A program made the translations under genes and the position numbers. The notes beneath the pieces were generated by a model, which was not told the origin of the DNA, did no database searches, and saw only the letters and a list, made by a program, of their open reading frames with translations. 64,000 bases of DNA from CAVZBW01 sp963778465. Its GTDB lineage: Bacteria > Actinomycetota > Acidimicrobiia > Acidimicrobiales > RAAP-2. The stretch is taken from positions 124,001 to 188,000 of the forward strand of contig CAVZUK010000004.1 of the NCBI GenBank assembly GCA_963778465.1, written 5' to 3'. This document shows, piece after piece, positions 52,905-61,516 of this stretch; positions within the stretch are counted from its first letter, which is position 1, and each line of letters starts with the position of its first letter.

Positions 52905-53504
52905 TCAGGTCGACGTAACCGCGGCCTTGATGAGGACCGCGTAGAGGTCGTACCAGGCAGGTGACGGAAAGCCCGCCTGCTCGAGCAGGCGGGCGCATCG
53001 CCGCTTGGTGCGCGCCTTCCCCCGACGCCCCACGAGCATCGTGGGAAGGAGCCACTCGGAGAACTGATCGACGAGGACGAGGTGCCCGCCGGGCACGAGC
53101 ACCCGGGCGGATTCACGCAAGCCGGCCAATTGGTCCGACCAGTGATCGAACGAGGTCGTGCTCACCACGAGGTCGAAGCTGGCGTCGGGAAAGCCAAGAT
53201 GCTCTGCGACCCCGGCGGTGAAGCGGAGGCGAGCGTCCTGCGCTTGGCGTGCGGCGGCAGCGACCATCGAGGGCGCCGGGTCGATGCCGACGAGCGCGTC
53301 GGCGTCGGGGCAGCGCTCGGCGAGCGAGCGGAGGAGGTAGCCGGTCCCGCAGCCGACGTCGAGGACGCGTTGGGGACCGGAACGGACGGAGACCACGAGG
53401 TCGACGGTCCGGTCGGCGATCTCGTGGTGCAGGCGCCCTCGCCACCCGACCTCGTAACCCGAGGCCCGAGCCTCGAACGCGGCAAGGTCGCGACGGGGAG
53501 GCAC
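52905..53504 (-). CDS. class I SAM-dependent methyltransferase
   Basis: A 199-residue methyltransferase. Motif I RVLDVGCGTGYLLRSLAERC (about residue 50), acidic loop VGIDPAPSMV, motif IV FDLVVSTTSFDHWSD, and GGHLVLVDQFS. The start GTG at 53504 leaves 19 bases after the upstream MBL gene, consistent with an operon; the frame extends further only as antisense-like sequence. Substrate unknown. Confidence 0.82.
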   Translation of the reverse strand: MPPRRDLAAFEARASGYEVGWRGRLHHEIADRTVDLVVSVRSGPQRVLDVGCGTGYLLRSLAERCPDADALVGIDPAPSMVAAAARQAQDARLRFTAGVAEHLGFPDASFDLVVSTTSFDHWSDQLAGLRESARVLVPGGHLVLVDQFSEWLLPTMLVGRRGKARTKRRCARLLEQAGFPSPAWYDLYAVLIKAAVTST

Positions 53505-53523
53505 GTAAGGCGGCGCGAGTGGG

Positions 53524-54420
53524 TCAGCCGAAGAGCTCGACCGGAGTCGAGTACTCGAGACCGAGATGGCCACAGTGCGAGGCCTCCCGGTGGAGAAGGT
53601 CGACCGCGCCACCGATGTCCACTCCCGGCAGCCCCGGCACCAGCGGGTCGTGGTGGCAGAGGGCCACCCTGCCCGGCTGGAGCTCCTCGACCTGCTCGAG
53701 GATGAATTGGGCCGTGGACCCCTGGTACGGCTCCCCGTCCACGTTGGGGCGGCCGCCCACGGCGAGGAGGGCGACGTCCGGGCGCAGGCCCGAGTAGATC
53801 CCCCTCCAATAGCCGGCGCTTCCGCTCACGAGCAGGGAGCCCTGCGAGGTGATCAGGAGGTAGGAGAGCTGTCCTCCGTCTCGAGGCGACGTGTGGCGCA
53901 ACATCTCGACGAGCGAGGGGCCGAGTGGCTCGGGGAGGGACCGGATCATCTCGAAGAGGGCGTCGACCTTGGCACGGCGTTCCTGCGCGCTGACGTCGAG
54001 GTCGCCCAGGCAGGGGATCGCCGAGTCCGCGCTGCTCTGGGCGAACAAGCAGGAGTGGAGTGCGGGGAGGACGCGGACCCGTGTGTCGCGCCCACAGTGG
54101 ATGGTCTCGCCGCCCGTCACCACGAGCACCTGTTGGTCGGGTACGCCGTTGGCCCGCAGGCAGGCGGCCGACTCGGGCGAGGCGACGACCGTGGCACCCG
54201 TCCGGAGCGCGATCGCTTCGGCCCCGTAGAGGTGGTCGAAGTGGGCGTGGCTCACGAAGACGAAGTCGGCAGTGGGCACCTCCGCGGTCGAGAGTCCGAC
54301 CGGGTCGAGACCGGGCAGCCGGTCGAGGTAGGCGTCGAAGTAGAGGTCGAGCCCGGCGTGGCGCACCCGGAACGTGGTCGTGCCGAACCATTCGAGGGTT
54401 GTCCGACCGCCTGCGTTCAT
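53524..54420 (-). CDS. metallo-beta-lactamase-fold hydrolase
   Basis: A 298-residue MBL-fold protein. LEWFGTTTFRV opens the fold; FVSHAHFDHLYG holds HxHxDH; VLPALHSCLF and ALCHHDPLVP supply further histidines near residues 120 and 255, and SAGYWRG lies between. It resembles the UlaG/lactonase-like branch more than beta-lactamases. ATG at 54420. It precedes the methyltransferase gene and probably shares its mRNA. Confidence 0.85.
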   Translation of the reverse strand: MNAGGRTTLEWFGTTTFRVRHAGLDLYFDAYLDRLPGLDPVGLSTAEVPTADFVFVSHAHFDHLYGAEAIALRTGATVVASPESAACLRANGVPDQQVLVVTGGETIHCGRDTRVRVLPALHSCLFAQSSADSAIPCLGDLDVSAQERRAKVDALFEMIRSLPEPLGPSLVEMLRHTSPRDGGQLSYLLITSQGSLLVSGSAGYWRGIYSGLRPDVALLAVGGRPNVDGEPYQGSTAQFILEQVEELQPGRVALCHHDPLVPGLPGVDIGGAVDLLHREASHCGHLGLEYSTPVELFG

Positions 54421-54547
54421 CGCCCGGAGCCTACGGCATGCGCACGCGGTGTCTCAGGGTCGCAGGTTAACGCGATCGACGACCAAGGCTATGGAATTAC
54501 CCTGGAATCGCCAGGGCACGAGTTGATGGCGAGCGAAGGAGAGACCC

Positions 54548-54967
54548 ATGACCGACGGCCCGATCCGACTGGACGAGACCACGCGGGCGGCCGTGGCCTC
54601 AGGGCGGCTCGTCCATCTGGCCACCATCAACCCGGACGGCACCCCGCAGGTGACGTGCATCTACGTTGGCTGGGACGGGGACGAGATCGTCGGCGGTCAT
54701 CTCGCCGACCACGTGAAGCTGCGGAACATCCGGCGTGATCCGAGGGTGACGCTCTCCGTCGAGTCCGACGTCGAGTTCCAAGGGTTCAGCCCCTACGTCG
54801 TGATCAAGGGGATCGCCCGAGTCGAAGAGGGTGGAGCCGTACCGCTACTCCGCCGGATCACGGGTGGCCAGTTCCCCCCGCCCGGAGACGATTGGCCCGA
54901 CGGATTCGTCACTCGCATCTCGCCTCGGCAGCTGTCGGGCACCGGCCCCTGGGGTCTCGCCGATTGA
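54548..54967 (+). CDS. PPOX-class F420-dependent or flavin-binding protein
   Basis: A 139-residue split-barrel protein: GRLVHLATINPDGTPQVTCIYVGWDG at residues 19-44, DHVKLRNIRRDPRVTLSVES, and VVIKGIARV. This is the F420-binding PPOX pattern frequent in actinobacteria, where members reduce or bind F420/FMN. ATG at 54548 after GGAGAGACCC. The final 20 residues run into the overlapping minus-strand frame. Substrate unknown. Confidence 0.87.
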   Translation: MTDGPIRLDETTRAAVASGRLVHLATINPDGTPQVTCIYVGWDGDEIVGGHLADHVKLRNIRRDPRVTLSVESDVEFQGFSPYVVIKGIARVEEGGAVPLLRRITGGQFPPPGDDWPDGFVTRISPRQLSGTGPWGLAD

Positions 54968-55190
54968 GTTGGTAGCCCTGCGTCATCGAGTCGCCGATGG
55001 CCTCATGGCGAGGCGATCTCCCGCGGAGCTCGGCCCACTCCGGCTGGGGTCCGGAGTCGTCGGCTCCGAGGGTCGGCGTCGCTCTGACCGCGTGCGTCTC
55101 GGGGTTCCACGCAATTGCCGTCACGACGTGCGAATCCCCCGCCTCGTCGGTGACCCGAACCTGGCGACCTCGGATGCTCTTCCATGCCAT
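54909..55190 (-). CDS. hypothetical protein
   Basis: A 93-residue frame from ATG 55190. WKSIRGRQVRVTDEAGDSHVVTAIAWNPETHAVRATPTLG reads like a beta-rich small protein with normal codon use. It overlaps the PPOX gene's last 59 bases in antisense. Family not recognised; the C-terminal part may be chance. A longer start at 55244 exists. Confidence 0.4.
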   Translation of the reverse strand: MAWKSIRGRQVRVTDEAGDSHVVTAIAWNPETHAVRATPTLGADDSGPQPEWAELRGRSPRHEAIGDSMTQGYQLNRRDPRGRCPTAAEARCE

Positions 55191-55370
55191 GGGTGACCGG
55201 TAGCCACGGAGAGAAGGCCGAACCCCTGCCGAGGTGTCCGACAATGCAGGCGGCGCGGCGGACCGAGCTCGTGCAACTCGTCCATGACCTGGCGGCGATG
55301 CGTTACTCCTCGGCGGTCGTCGCAGAGACGGTGCGGGGGGCCGTGTTCGATCCTGGGGGTGGGGAGCGGC

Positions 55371-56465
55371 TCAAGGGGGGTGTCGGACTGAGGCCGGTTC
55401 GGGTGCGAGCGGGCCGTGGGTGCCCCCGGTCGGCGCGAGCTCGGGGGACGTCTCCGGCTCGACCCTCGGTCGGGGTCGGGTCAAGATGATCTGGACCGAG
55501 GAGACCACCAGGACGACCAGCGTGACCACCCGCTCGCTGTCGCCCACCGTTCCCACGAGGGCGTAGATCTGAATGGCGGCCGCCAGGGCCTGCGCCATGA
55601 GGGGCAGGGCGACGGCCCGCAGGCCGGTGACCTCTTCCTGCTCGACCTGGTCCTGTGGCGCGACCACCCACGCGGCGTAGGCGATGAGCACGGCGCTGAG
55701 CGGCCAGACGAAGTCGAAGCCGCCGGTATCGCTCGCGCCGTGCGCTTCGCGGACGGCGTAGGCGGCATCGGCGATCGTGGTCGCCAGGATCCCGAGGCCG
55801 ATCATCACCCACACCTTCTCCGGCCGCCATCCGAGGAGCCCGTACACGCCGAGGACCGCGCCGATCAGGAGGATGTCGAGGACGGGGTAGCTGAAGTCCA
55901 CGATCGTGGCCAGGGCGCCCTGGGTCGCATGGGCGGCCACGGGTTGGACGACGAGCGCGAACCCCGCCGCCAGCACGATCAGCATGACGGCGAGGCCGTC
56001 CATCCAGCGGTGCAGCTCGAAGTGGGGCACCCGTACCCTGATGAGCCGGGCGATGCCGATGGCCATGAGCGGGTACCACGCCAGCCAGAGCACGTCCGCG
56101 AACGAGGGATAGGGAGCCTGAGTCGGGTTGCCGCCGTAGACGGCACCCCAGAGGATCGATCCGGCGGTCCACGAGGCCATGGCGAGGCCGATGGCGAACC
56201 ACGCCGAGCGGGCGCGGGGCTCGTAGATCGCCCGGTAGAAGACCAGGGCGGACGATGCCACGAGCACGATGTCGTGGAACCACAGCTGGTAGAGCGCGTG
56301 AGGCCCGTTGAGCCCGAGCGCCTCGTTGGCCATCTCGAGCAGCACGAGGAGCAGCAACGTCGCCCAGGCGTAGCGGAGCCAGTAGGGGGTGGCGTAGAGC
56401 TCGCCCTCGCGGTCGACGCGGCGGTCCCGTCGACGCGCCGACAGCGGGCGGCGGTCCCCGTGCAT
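55371..56465 (-). CDS. multi-TM sensor-like membrane protein
   Basis: A 364-residue protein with about ten hydrophobic segments. Short loops such as LGWRPEKVWVMIGLG and PSFADVLWLAWYPLMAIGI resemble the membrane sensor part of actinobacterial GGDEF/EAL proteins, but here no GGDEF or EAL domain follows; the chain ends in a Pro-rich tail. It may signal through another protein or be a standalone transport-like protein. ATG at 56465. It is divergent from the UbiB-like kinase gene. Confidence 0.65.
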   Translation of the reverse strand: MHGDRRPLSARRRDRRVDREGELYATPYWLRYAWATLLLLVLLEMANEALGLNGPHALYQLWFHDIVLVASSALVFYRAIYEPRARSAWFAIGLAMASWTAGSILWGAVYGGNPTQAPYPSFADVLWLAWYPLMAIGIARLIRVRVPHFELHRWMDGLAVMLIVLAAGFALVVQPVAAHATQGALATIVDFSYPVLDILLIGAVLGVYGLLGWRPEKVWVMIGLGILATTIADAAYAVREAHGASDTGGFDFVWPLSAVLIAYAAWVVAPQDQVEQEEVTGLRAVALPLMAQALAAAIQIYALVGTVGDSERVVTLVVLVVSSVQIILTRPRPRVEPETSPELAPTGGTHGPLAPEPASVRHPP

Positions 56466-56610
56466 CAGCTCGGTGAGTACGGCGTCGTCATCCCACCCGA
56501 ATTATGGACCCGGCGCCCGACCCTCCCGCACCTGGGCGAGACCGGTCAAGGCCATTGAATGGTCAGGCGAAAATGGCCGAAGCTCGACTCACCTATCATC
56601 CCGCGCCGTC

Positions 56611-58554
56611 ATGGTTGCCGGGATCACCATTCAGTTCCAGAACGTCCTGTCCCTGATCCTGGCCATCCTGTTCGTGATCGTGATGGCCGTCGTCAGCGGG
56701 CGCCTGCTCGGGGTCCGGGTCGGCCGGGGACGGAGCTTCCTCGCGGCCCTGATCGGCGTCATCGCCGGGATATCCGGTGCCGTTGCCGCGGCGCCCCACC
56801 GCAGCGAAGCCGAGCGGAGCCTGCTGGCCATCCTCTTCGGGATCCTCGGCACGATGGTCGTGATCGTGATCATGGAGGCCCTGCGGGCCCCCAAGGGGAA
56901 GTTCCGCAAGCGCTCTCGGCGGTCGCTGCTGCACCCCATCCGGTGGATTCGGCAGAAACTCTCGCCGGTGGGACGGACCTGGGAGGTCCTCCGGTACGCC
57001 CGACATCGGGGCCTGGCGCGATTCCAATTCGTGTCGGCCGATGCCGTCTCGACGTCGGAGTTCGGTCACCGGCTGCGACTCACGCTCGAGGACTGCGGCG
57101 GCATGTTCATCAAGTTCGGGCAGATCGCCTCCACGCGCACGGACCTGTTGGCCGAGCCGGTGACCGAGGAGCTGTCGGAACTGCGGGCCTCGGTGCGCCA
57201 GATCCCACCCGAGGAGCTGCGTGCACTCGTCGAGGACGAGCTCGCCCGGCCGGTGGACGAGGTATTTGCCTCCTTCGAGTGGGAGCCACTCGCCGCGGCC
57301 TCCATCGGGCAGACGCATCGGGCCGTGCTGATGACCGGCGAGCACGTCGTGGTCAAGATCCAGCGCCCCGGGTTGGAGGAGCTGCTCGAACGCGACGCCA
57401 CCGTGCTTCGGCTCATGGCGGGTCTCGCCGAGCGACGGATCCCCGCGGCGCGCCTGCTCGGCATGAGAGACCTGGCCGAGGACCTGATCGCCGGGATGGA
57501 GCGGGAGCTCGACTACCACCGGGAGTCCGCGATGAGTCACCGGTTGGCGCACGAGTCCGGGGAGGACTCGCTCGTGAACATTCCGGCAACGTACGACGAG
57601 GTTTCGACGGGACGACTCCTCGTCATGGAGGAGGTGGTCGGGCACTCCGTCGACGACGCGCTGGCCCTCTCGACCTGTGGCGTGCCTCGCGAGCGCCTGG
57701 CCCAGAGCCTGCTGCGCGCCTTCCTGCGGCAGGTCATCCAGGGCGGCGCCTACCACGCCGATCCGCACCCGGGCAACATCTTCGTCGACGACCTCGGGCG
57801 CCTGTGGCTGCTCGACTTCGGGGCGGTCGGCCTGCTCGACCCGATCTCCCGGGAGTCCCTCCAGGAGATGGCGCTCGGCATGACCCTCGGTGAGCCCCAG
57901 CTCGTCGCCCGGGCCGTCCGGAGGATGGCCGGCACGGACTCGATGAGCGACCTGCGCGTGCTCGAGGCGGACATCGGGCTGCTCATGGTGGAGGCGAGCG
58001 GCGAGCAGTTCGACCCCAAGCTGATCGGCGAGGTGCTCGCGACGATGAGCCGCCACGGGCTGCGCCCGCCGCGATCCATGTTCCAGCTCTCCCGGGCGCT
58101 CCTCACGCTCGACGGCACCCTGCGGGGCATCGCGCCGGACTTCGATCTGCCCGGCGAGGCCACGGCCCTCATCAAGGAGGTCGCGCAGCCCGAGGGCGAG
58201 CAGTCGGGTCAGCTGCTCGAGCGCGAGCTCCTTCGGGCCCTCCCGGCGCTGCGCGAGCTGCCCCAGCACTTCGACGAGATCGCCACCCAGCTGCGGGCGG
58301 GTCGGCTCTCCGTGCGCACGGAGCGCCTCGGGGGTCGCGACGAGCAGGTGCTCCGGTCGTGGCTCGATCTCGTGCTCATGGCGGCCGTCGGTATCGGGGG
58401 CGGGATGATCGCCGCCTTGCTGCTCATCGGGGCGAGCCTGGAGCACTCCAAGACGGTCGCGGAGGCGCTGCGGGTCATCGGGTTCATCGGGATCGTCCTG
58501 AGCGGGGTGCTGCTGATCCGGACGGTGGCCCAGGTCTTCCAGCGACGGCCCTAG
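56611..58554 (+). CDS. ABC1/UbiB-family kinase-like protein
   Basis: A 647-residue protein. The first 100 residues hold three TM segments; GGMFIKFGQIASTRTDLL is the KxGQ motif, ASIGQTHRA the Ala/Gly loop, VVKIQRPGL the ATP-binding Lys strand, HADPHPGNI the catalytic loop and LDFGAVG the metal Asp. Two C-terminal TM segments close the chain. UbiB proteins act in quinone or lipid metabolism. ATG at 56611 follows from the predicted membrane start; the 46-codon upstream extension is not supported. Confidence 0.9.
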   Translation: MVAGITIQFQNVLSLILAILFVIVMAVVSGRLLGVRVGRGRSFLAALIGVIAGISGAVAAAPHRSEAERSLLAILFGILGTMVVIVIMEALRAPKGKFRKRSRRSLLHPIRWIRQKLSPVGRTWEVLRYARHRGLARFQFVSADAVSTSEFGHRLRLTLEDCGGMFIKFGQIASTRTDLLAEPVTEELSELRASVRQIPPEELRALVEDELARPVDEVFASFEWEPLAAASIGQTHRAVLMTGEHVVVKIQRPGLEELLERDATVLRLMAGLAERRIPAARLLGMRDLAEDLIAGMERELDYHRESAMSHRLAHESGEDSLVNIPATYDEVSTGRLLVMEEVVGHSVDDALALSTCGVPRERLAQSLLRAFLRQVIQGGAYHADPHPGNIFVDDLGRLWLLDFGAVGLLDPISRESLQEMALGMTLGEPQLVARAVRRMAGTDSMSDLRVLEADIGLLMVEASGEQFDPKLIGEVLATMSRHGLRPPRSMFQLSRALLTLDGTLRGIAPDFDLPGEATALIKEVAQPEGEQSGQLLERELLRALPALRELPQHFDEIATQLRAGRLSVRTERLGGRDEQVLRSWLDLVLMAAVGIGGGMIAALLLIGASLEHSKTVAEALRVIGFIGIVLSGVLLIRTVAQVFQRRP

Positions 58555-58919
58555 TCGCCGCGGGCGGGGTCGATCATCTGGACGGGCTCTCGGGTCACGA
58601 GCGATCCCGGCGCGAGGTCGTGGACGACGGGCAGGAACGCCTCCACTCGCTCGGGCGCGTCGATCAGCTCCATCACGAGCGGGAGCCCCGTCGAGACATC
58701 GGGAAAGCGGATGGTGCGGACGTTTCCCGACGGGCCGTAGCCCTCGACGCCCCGCCAGATCGTCGCACCGGCCATGTGAAGATCGAGCGCCCGCTGCAGC
58801 AGCACCTCGCAGACGCTGTGGCGACCGAGGCGATCGTCCTCTGTGAGGAAGACCCTGAGTCTCGTCCCCATCCGGTCCGCCGCCATCCGATCCGCCGCCT
58901 GCCGGTCCATCGACACCAT
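58551..58919 (-). CDS. DUF190 protein
   Basis: A 122-residue PII-like fold protein: TRLRVFLTEDDRLGRHSVCEVLLQRALDLHMAGATIWRGVEGYG and PLVMELIDAPERVEAFLPVV are standard DUF190 blocks. The family start is probably ATG 58871; the 16-residue leader contains a duplicated ADRMAADRM run. It is divergent from the fluoride-riboswitch crcB operon and ends four bases inside the UbiB gene. DUF190 proteins commonly accompany CrcB and may regulate it by binding ligand. Confidence 0.85.
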   Translation of the reverse strand: MVSMDRQAADRMAADRMGTRLRVFLTEDDRLGRHSVCEVLLQRALDLHMAGATIWRGVEGYGPSGNVRTIRFPDVSTGLPLVMELIDAPERVEAFLPVVHDLAPGSLVTREPVQMIDPARGD

Positions 58920-58983
58920 CCGGCCCTTGGTGCAACGTTACCCTGGTGTTGCCCGCGTTCGGGCAGGGCTCTAGCGTGGAGAC

Positions 58984-59032
58984 CGGCGATGGAGCTCGCC
59001 AGAACCGCCACCGACGGCTGATGGCTCCTACC
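58984..59032 (+). ncRNA. fluoride riboswitch (crcB motif)
   Basis: The sequence GGCGATGG (58985-58992), CGCC (58997-59000), AACCGCC (59003-59009) and GGCTGATGGCTCCTACC (59016-59032) reproduces the fluoride riboswitch consensus in the right order and spacing. It lies 46 bases before the first crcB ATG. The downstream hairpin at 59039-59059 and the ribosome site AGAAGGAGCC form a plausible expression platform. Confidence 0.9.
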
Positions 59033-59038
59033 GACAAC

Positions 59039-59059
59039 CCTGGCCGGGTTGCGGCCAGG
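59039..59059 (+). terminator. hairpin between fluoride aptamer and crcB
   Basis: CCTGGCCG (59039-59046) and CGGCCAGG (59052-59059) form a perfect 8-bp hairpin with loop GGTTG, seven bases after the aptamer and before the ribosome site. It could be the riboswitch-controlled terminator or sequestering stem. Confidence 0.5.
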
Positions 59060-59077
59060 CGAGAACAGAAGGAGCCC

Positions 59078-59515
59078 ATGCCCCCTCGCCAATCACGTCG
59101 GGTCCAGGCGGTCATCCTCGTCGCCATCGCCGCGGGAGGCGTCCTCGGTGCGCTCGCCCGCTACGGGATCACCGTCGCGCTGCCGAGCAGCTCGGACCAG
59201 TTTCCCGGCGACATCCTCCTCGTCAACCTGACGGGAAGCTTCGCGCTCGGTCTCTTGCTGATCCTCTTCCTCGAGCAATTCCCGGCGGGTCGGTTGGCGC
59301 GGCCCGTCGTCGGTGCCGGCTTCCTCGGGGCCTACACGACCTTCTCGACCTTCGCCGTCCAGGCGGTCCTGTTGATCCGTTCGGACCATGCCCTGATCGC
59401 TCTGGCGTACGTGGTCGCGAGCGTCGTCGGCGGCCTGGTCGCCCTCGGCATGGGGGTCGTCTCCGCCCGGCTCCTCGTGAGGATCGAGAGATGGCTGCAG
59501 GGGCAGTCTGGATGA
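59078..59515 (+). CDS. crcB: fluoride channel CrcB/Fluc
   Basis: A 145-residue four-TM protein. ALARYGITV, NLTGSFALGLLL and GAYTTFSTFAVQ are the Fluc hallmarks, the last containing the fluoride-coordinating Phe box. It works as an inverted dimer exporting F-. ATG at 59078 with AGAAGGAGCCC upstream, behind the fluoride riboswitch. It is followed by an ATGA-overlapped DUF190 gene and a second CrcB. Confidence 0.96.
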   Translation: MPPRQSRRVQAVILVAIAAGGVLGALARYGITVALPSSSDQFPGDILLVNLTGSFALGLLLILFLEQFPAGRLARPVVGAGFLGAYTTFSTFAVQAVLLIRSDHALIALAYVVASVVGGLVALGMGVVSARLLVRIERWLQGQSG

Positions 59516-59844
59516 GCCCCGAGCCGACGTTCCGTTTCCATGGCGCGAAGCAGCTCACGATTCTCCTGACCGCTCACGACCAGTCCGGTCACGGATCGTT
59601 GGCGGGCGAGCTGCTCCGGCGGGCGAGGCGCGTCGGCGTCCGAGGGGCGACCGCCGTCGGCGGCCTCGAAGGATTCGGAGCATCGCGCCAATTGCACCGG
59701 ACGCACCTGCTCGGCACCGATGCGCCCATGGCGATCGTGCTCGTGGACTCGGCGGAGCGGATCGAGGAGTTTCTGCGTGCCGCCCAGGAACTCTTGGGCG
59801 ACGCCCTCGTCACCCTGTCCGACGTCGAAGTGGTCGAGCTCTGA
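59512..59844 (+). CDS. DUF190 protein
   Basis: A 110-residue DUF190 protein: KQLTILLTAHDQSGHGSLAGELLRRARRVGVRGATAVGGLEGFG and PMAIVLVDSAERIEEFLRAA. ATG 59512 overlaps the crcB stop (ATGA). Insertion between two crcB genes is typical and suggests a regulatory or accessory role in fluoride export; ligand unknown. It is the second DUF190 copy here, after the divergent one at 58551. Confidence 0.9.
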   Translation: MSPEPTFRFHGAKQLTILLTAHDQSGHGSLAGELLRRARRVGVRGATAVGGLEGFGASRQLHRTHLLGTDAPMAIVLVDSAERIEEFLRAAQELLGDALVTLSDVEVVEL

Positions 59845-59872
59845 GGGCAGATCGCCCCATCCGACGATTCCC

Positions 59873-60250
59873 ATGAGCCCGAGCCTCATCCTGGCGGTCG
59901 CAGCCGGCGGACTCGTGGGTGCCCCGTGCCGGTACCTGCTCGATCGTGCGGTCAGTCGCCGGATCGTGTCCGACCTTCCCTGGGGCACCTTCGTGGTGAA
60001 CATGTCCGGATGTCTGGCTCTCGGGCTGCTGACCGGTCTCGATCTGGCGCACCACGTGCCGTCGGTGTTGATGGCGCTGATCGGGGTCGGCTTCTGCGGG
60101 GCCTACACGACCTTCTCGACCTTCAATTTCGAGACGGTCCAGCTCTTCGAGGAGGGCCACGTCCTCGAGGCCACGGCCAACGTCGTGGGGAGCGTCGTGG
60201 TCGGACTTGCGATTGCCGGTGCGGGCGTCGCGATCGGATTGGCGCTCTAG
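59873..60250 (+). CDS. crcB: fluoride channel CrcB/Fluc, second subunit
   Basis: A 125-residue four-TM Fluc protein: GAPCRYLLDRAV, NMSGCLALGLL, GFCGAYTTFSTFNFETVQL. In genomes with two adjacent crcB genes the pair often forms an obligate heterodimer, so this is probably the partner of the first. Slightly shorter than the first copy. ATG at 59873; 28 bases after the DUF190 stop. Confidence 0.95.
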   Translation: MSPSLILAVAAGGLVGAPCRYLLDRAVSRRIVSDLPWGTFVVNMSGCLALGLLTGLDLAHHVPSVLMALIGVGFCGAYTTFSTFNFETVQLFEEGHVLEATANVVGSVVVGLAIAGAGVAIGLAL

Positions 60251-60281
60251 GAGCGCGCCCGGCGACCGACAGGCCCGATGC

Positions 60282-61013
60282 TCACGTCGCGAGCGGTCGC
60301 TCGCCGACGATGACCCGGAGGCCGGCGGGGAGCATCTCGCTGCCGAAGGCCTGCTCGACGCGAGCCGACACGCCCCATGCGGCGAGTCGGTTCGCCACGT
60401 CCTCGATATCGACCAGTACGTTCTCGTGGTGCTCGTCGTCGCGTGCCCAACGGCCGTCGCGCCGCACGAAGGTGGTCATGTCACGGACGAAGCGGTCGGG
60501 GGCCGGTAGGGAGCAGCGCGTGACGATGGCCCAGTCGTCTCCAACCCGCCCCTGGGAGTCCTGGTCTCGGCGCGCCCGGCCCCACTCGAGGTCGCAGAGG
60601 TCGAGAGCGAGTAGGCCGCCGGGCCGGAGCGCCTGGACGATCGCCTCGAGGGCGCGATGGATGTTGCCGAGATCGGGAAGGTAGTTGAGCACGTGGCCGC
60701 AGCCAACCACGGCGTCGGCTTTCGGGAGAGGGTCGTCGGGCAGGACGAGGATGCGAACCTCTTCTGCTCCCGGTGCGGTCGCTCTCGCCAGCTCGAGCAT
60801 GGCGGGCGAGGCGTCCGTGGCGACCACGCGATGGCCTGCGGCGACCAGCTCCTTGGTCAGCAGGCCGCTCCCGCACCCGATCTCGAGGACCCGGCCGCCA
60901 CGCCGTCGGACCGGCTCCAGGAGCTCGACGATCCCGGGCGCGCAGGCGGCGGCGTGGAAGCCGAAACCGAGGTGGTGGACGAGGGCGAGGTCCTGCCGGT
61001 AGTCGGCGATCAG
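60282..61013 (-). CDS. class I SAM-dependent methyltransferase
   Basis: About 243 residues. Motif I RVLEIGCGSGLLTKELVAAGH, VVATDASPAML, GCGHVLNYLPDLGNIHRAL and ALRPGGLLALDLCDLEW are clear. No in-frame ATG, GTG or TTG precedes LIADYRQDLALVHHLGFGFHA, so a CTG at 61013 overlapping the upstream gene's TGA (CTGA) is the best start, unless the GTG near 61054 is used. Substrate unknown. It is coupled to the small membrane protein. Confidence 0.82.
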   Translation of the reverse strand: MIADYRQDLALVHHLGFGFHAAACAPGIVELLEPVRRRGGRVLEIGCGSGLLTKELVAAGHRVVATDASPAMLELARATAPGAEEVRILVLPDDPLPKADAVVGCGHVLNYLPDLGNIHRALEAIVQALRPGGLLALDLCDLEWGRARRDQDSQGRVGDDWAIVTRCSLPAPDRFVRDMTTFVRRDGRWARDDEHHENVLVDIEDVANRLAAWGVSARVEQAFGSEMLPAGLRVIVGERPLAT

Positions 61014-61219
61014 TAACGCCGCCCGCGTCGGAAGCGATTCGAGGCCATCCAGCACCCGACGGCCGCGATCAGGAAGATGACCGTGAAGATGACCGCCACC
61101 AGGCCGCGTTTGGTGTGGTTGCCCGAATAGAAGACCGCCGTGACGATGGCGCCCAGGACGGTAAGGACGAGGAACACGATGGCCGCTCGGGCATACGCGA
61201 CGTGGCGGGGAAGGGGCAT
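61010..61219 (-). CDS. small two-TM membrane protein
   Basis: A 69-residue protein with two TM segments (residues 11-31 and 41-59) and a basic end (SNRFRRGRRY). ATG at 61219 lies in a reasonable leader. Its stop overlaps the methyltransferase start. Family not recognised; codon use normal, so probably real. Confidence 0.55.
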   Translation of the reverse strand: MPLPRHVAYARAAIVFLVLTVLGAIVTAVFYSGNHTKRGLVAVIFTVIFLIAAVGCWMASNRFRRGRRY

Positions 61220-61516
61220 GAGTCTCAGTGTGACACGGGCAGCGGGGATTTCCCAGCCGTTTCTCAGGGTGGTCTCCGAGCACTTCTCCCCTGGTCAGAG
61301 CGGTGTGGGGCGGCGACCGGAGCGCGGCGACGAAGCAGGCCGAGCTCGCGGACGAGGGGCGGGGACGGCGCCCATCCTGCGTCTTCGCGATTGACCCTGG
61401 ACCTCGAGGCTCGTGAGGCGCACCATGGTGGTGACGGCAGTGCGGGTCGGGTGAGCGACGAAGGGGGCATGGTGTTGCAACGTCCCGTGGGTTCCCAAGG
61501 TGGAGGAGCAGGAGGC

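Noticed and set aside
58864..58919. Short ADRMAADRM duplication as a tandem repeat element
   Set aside because: Only two copies within a probable untranslated or variable leader of the DUF190 gene.
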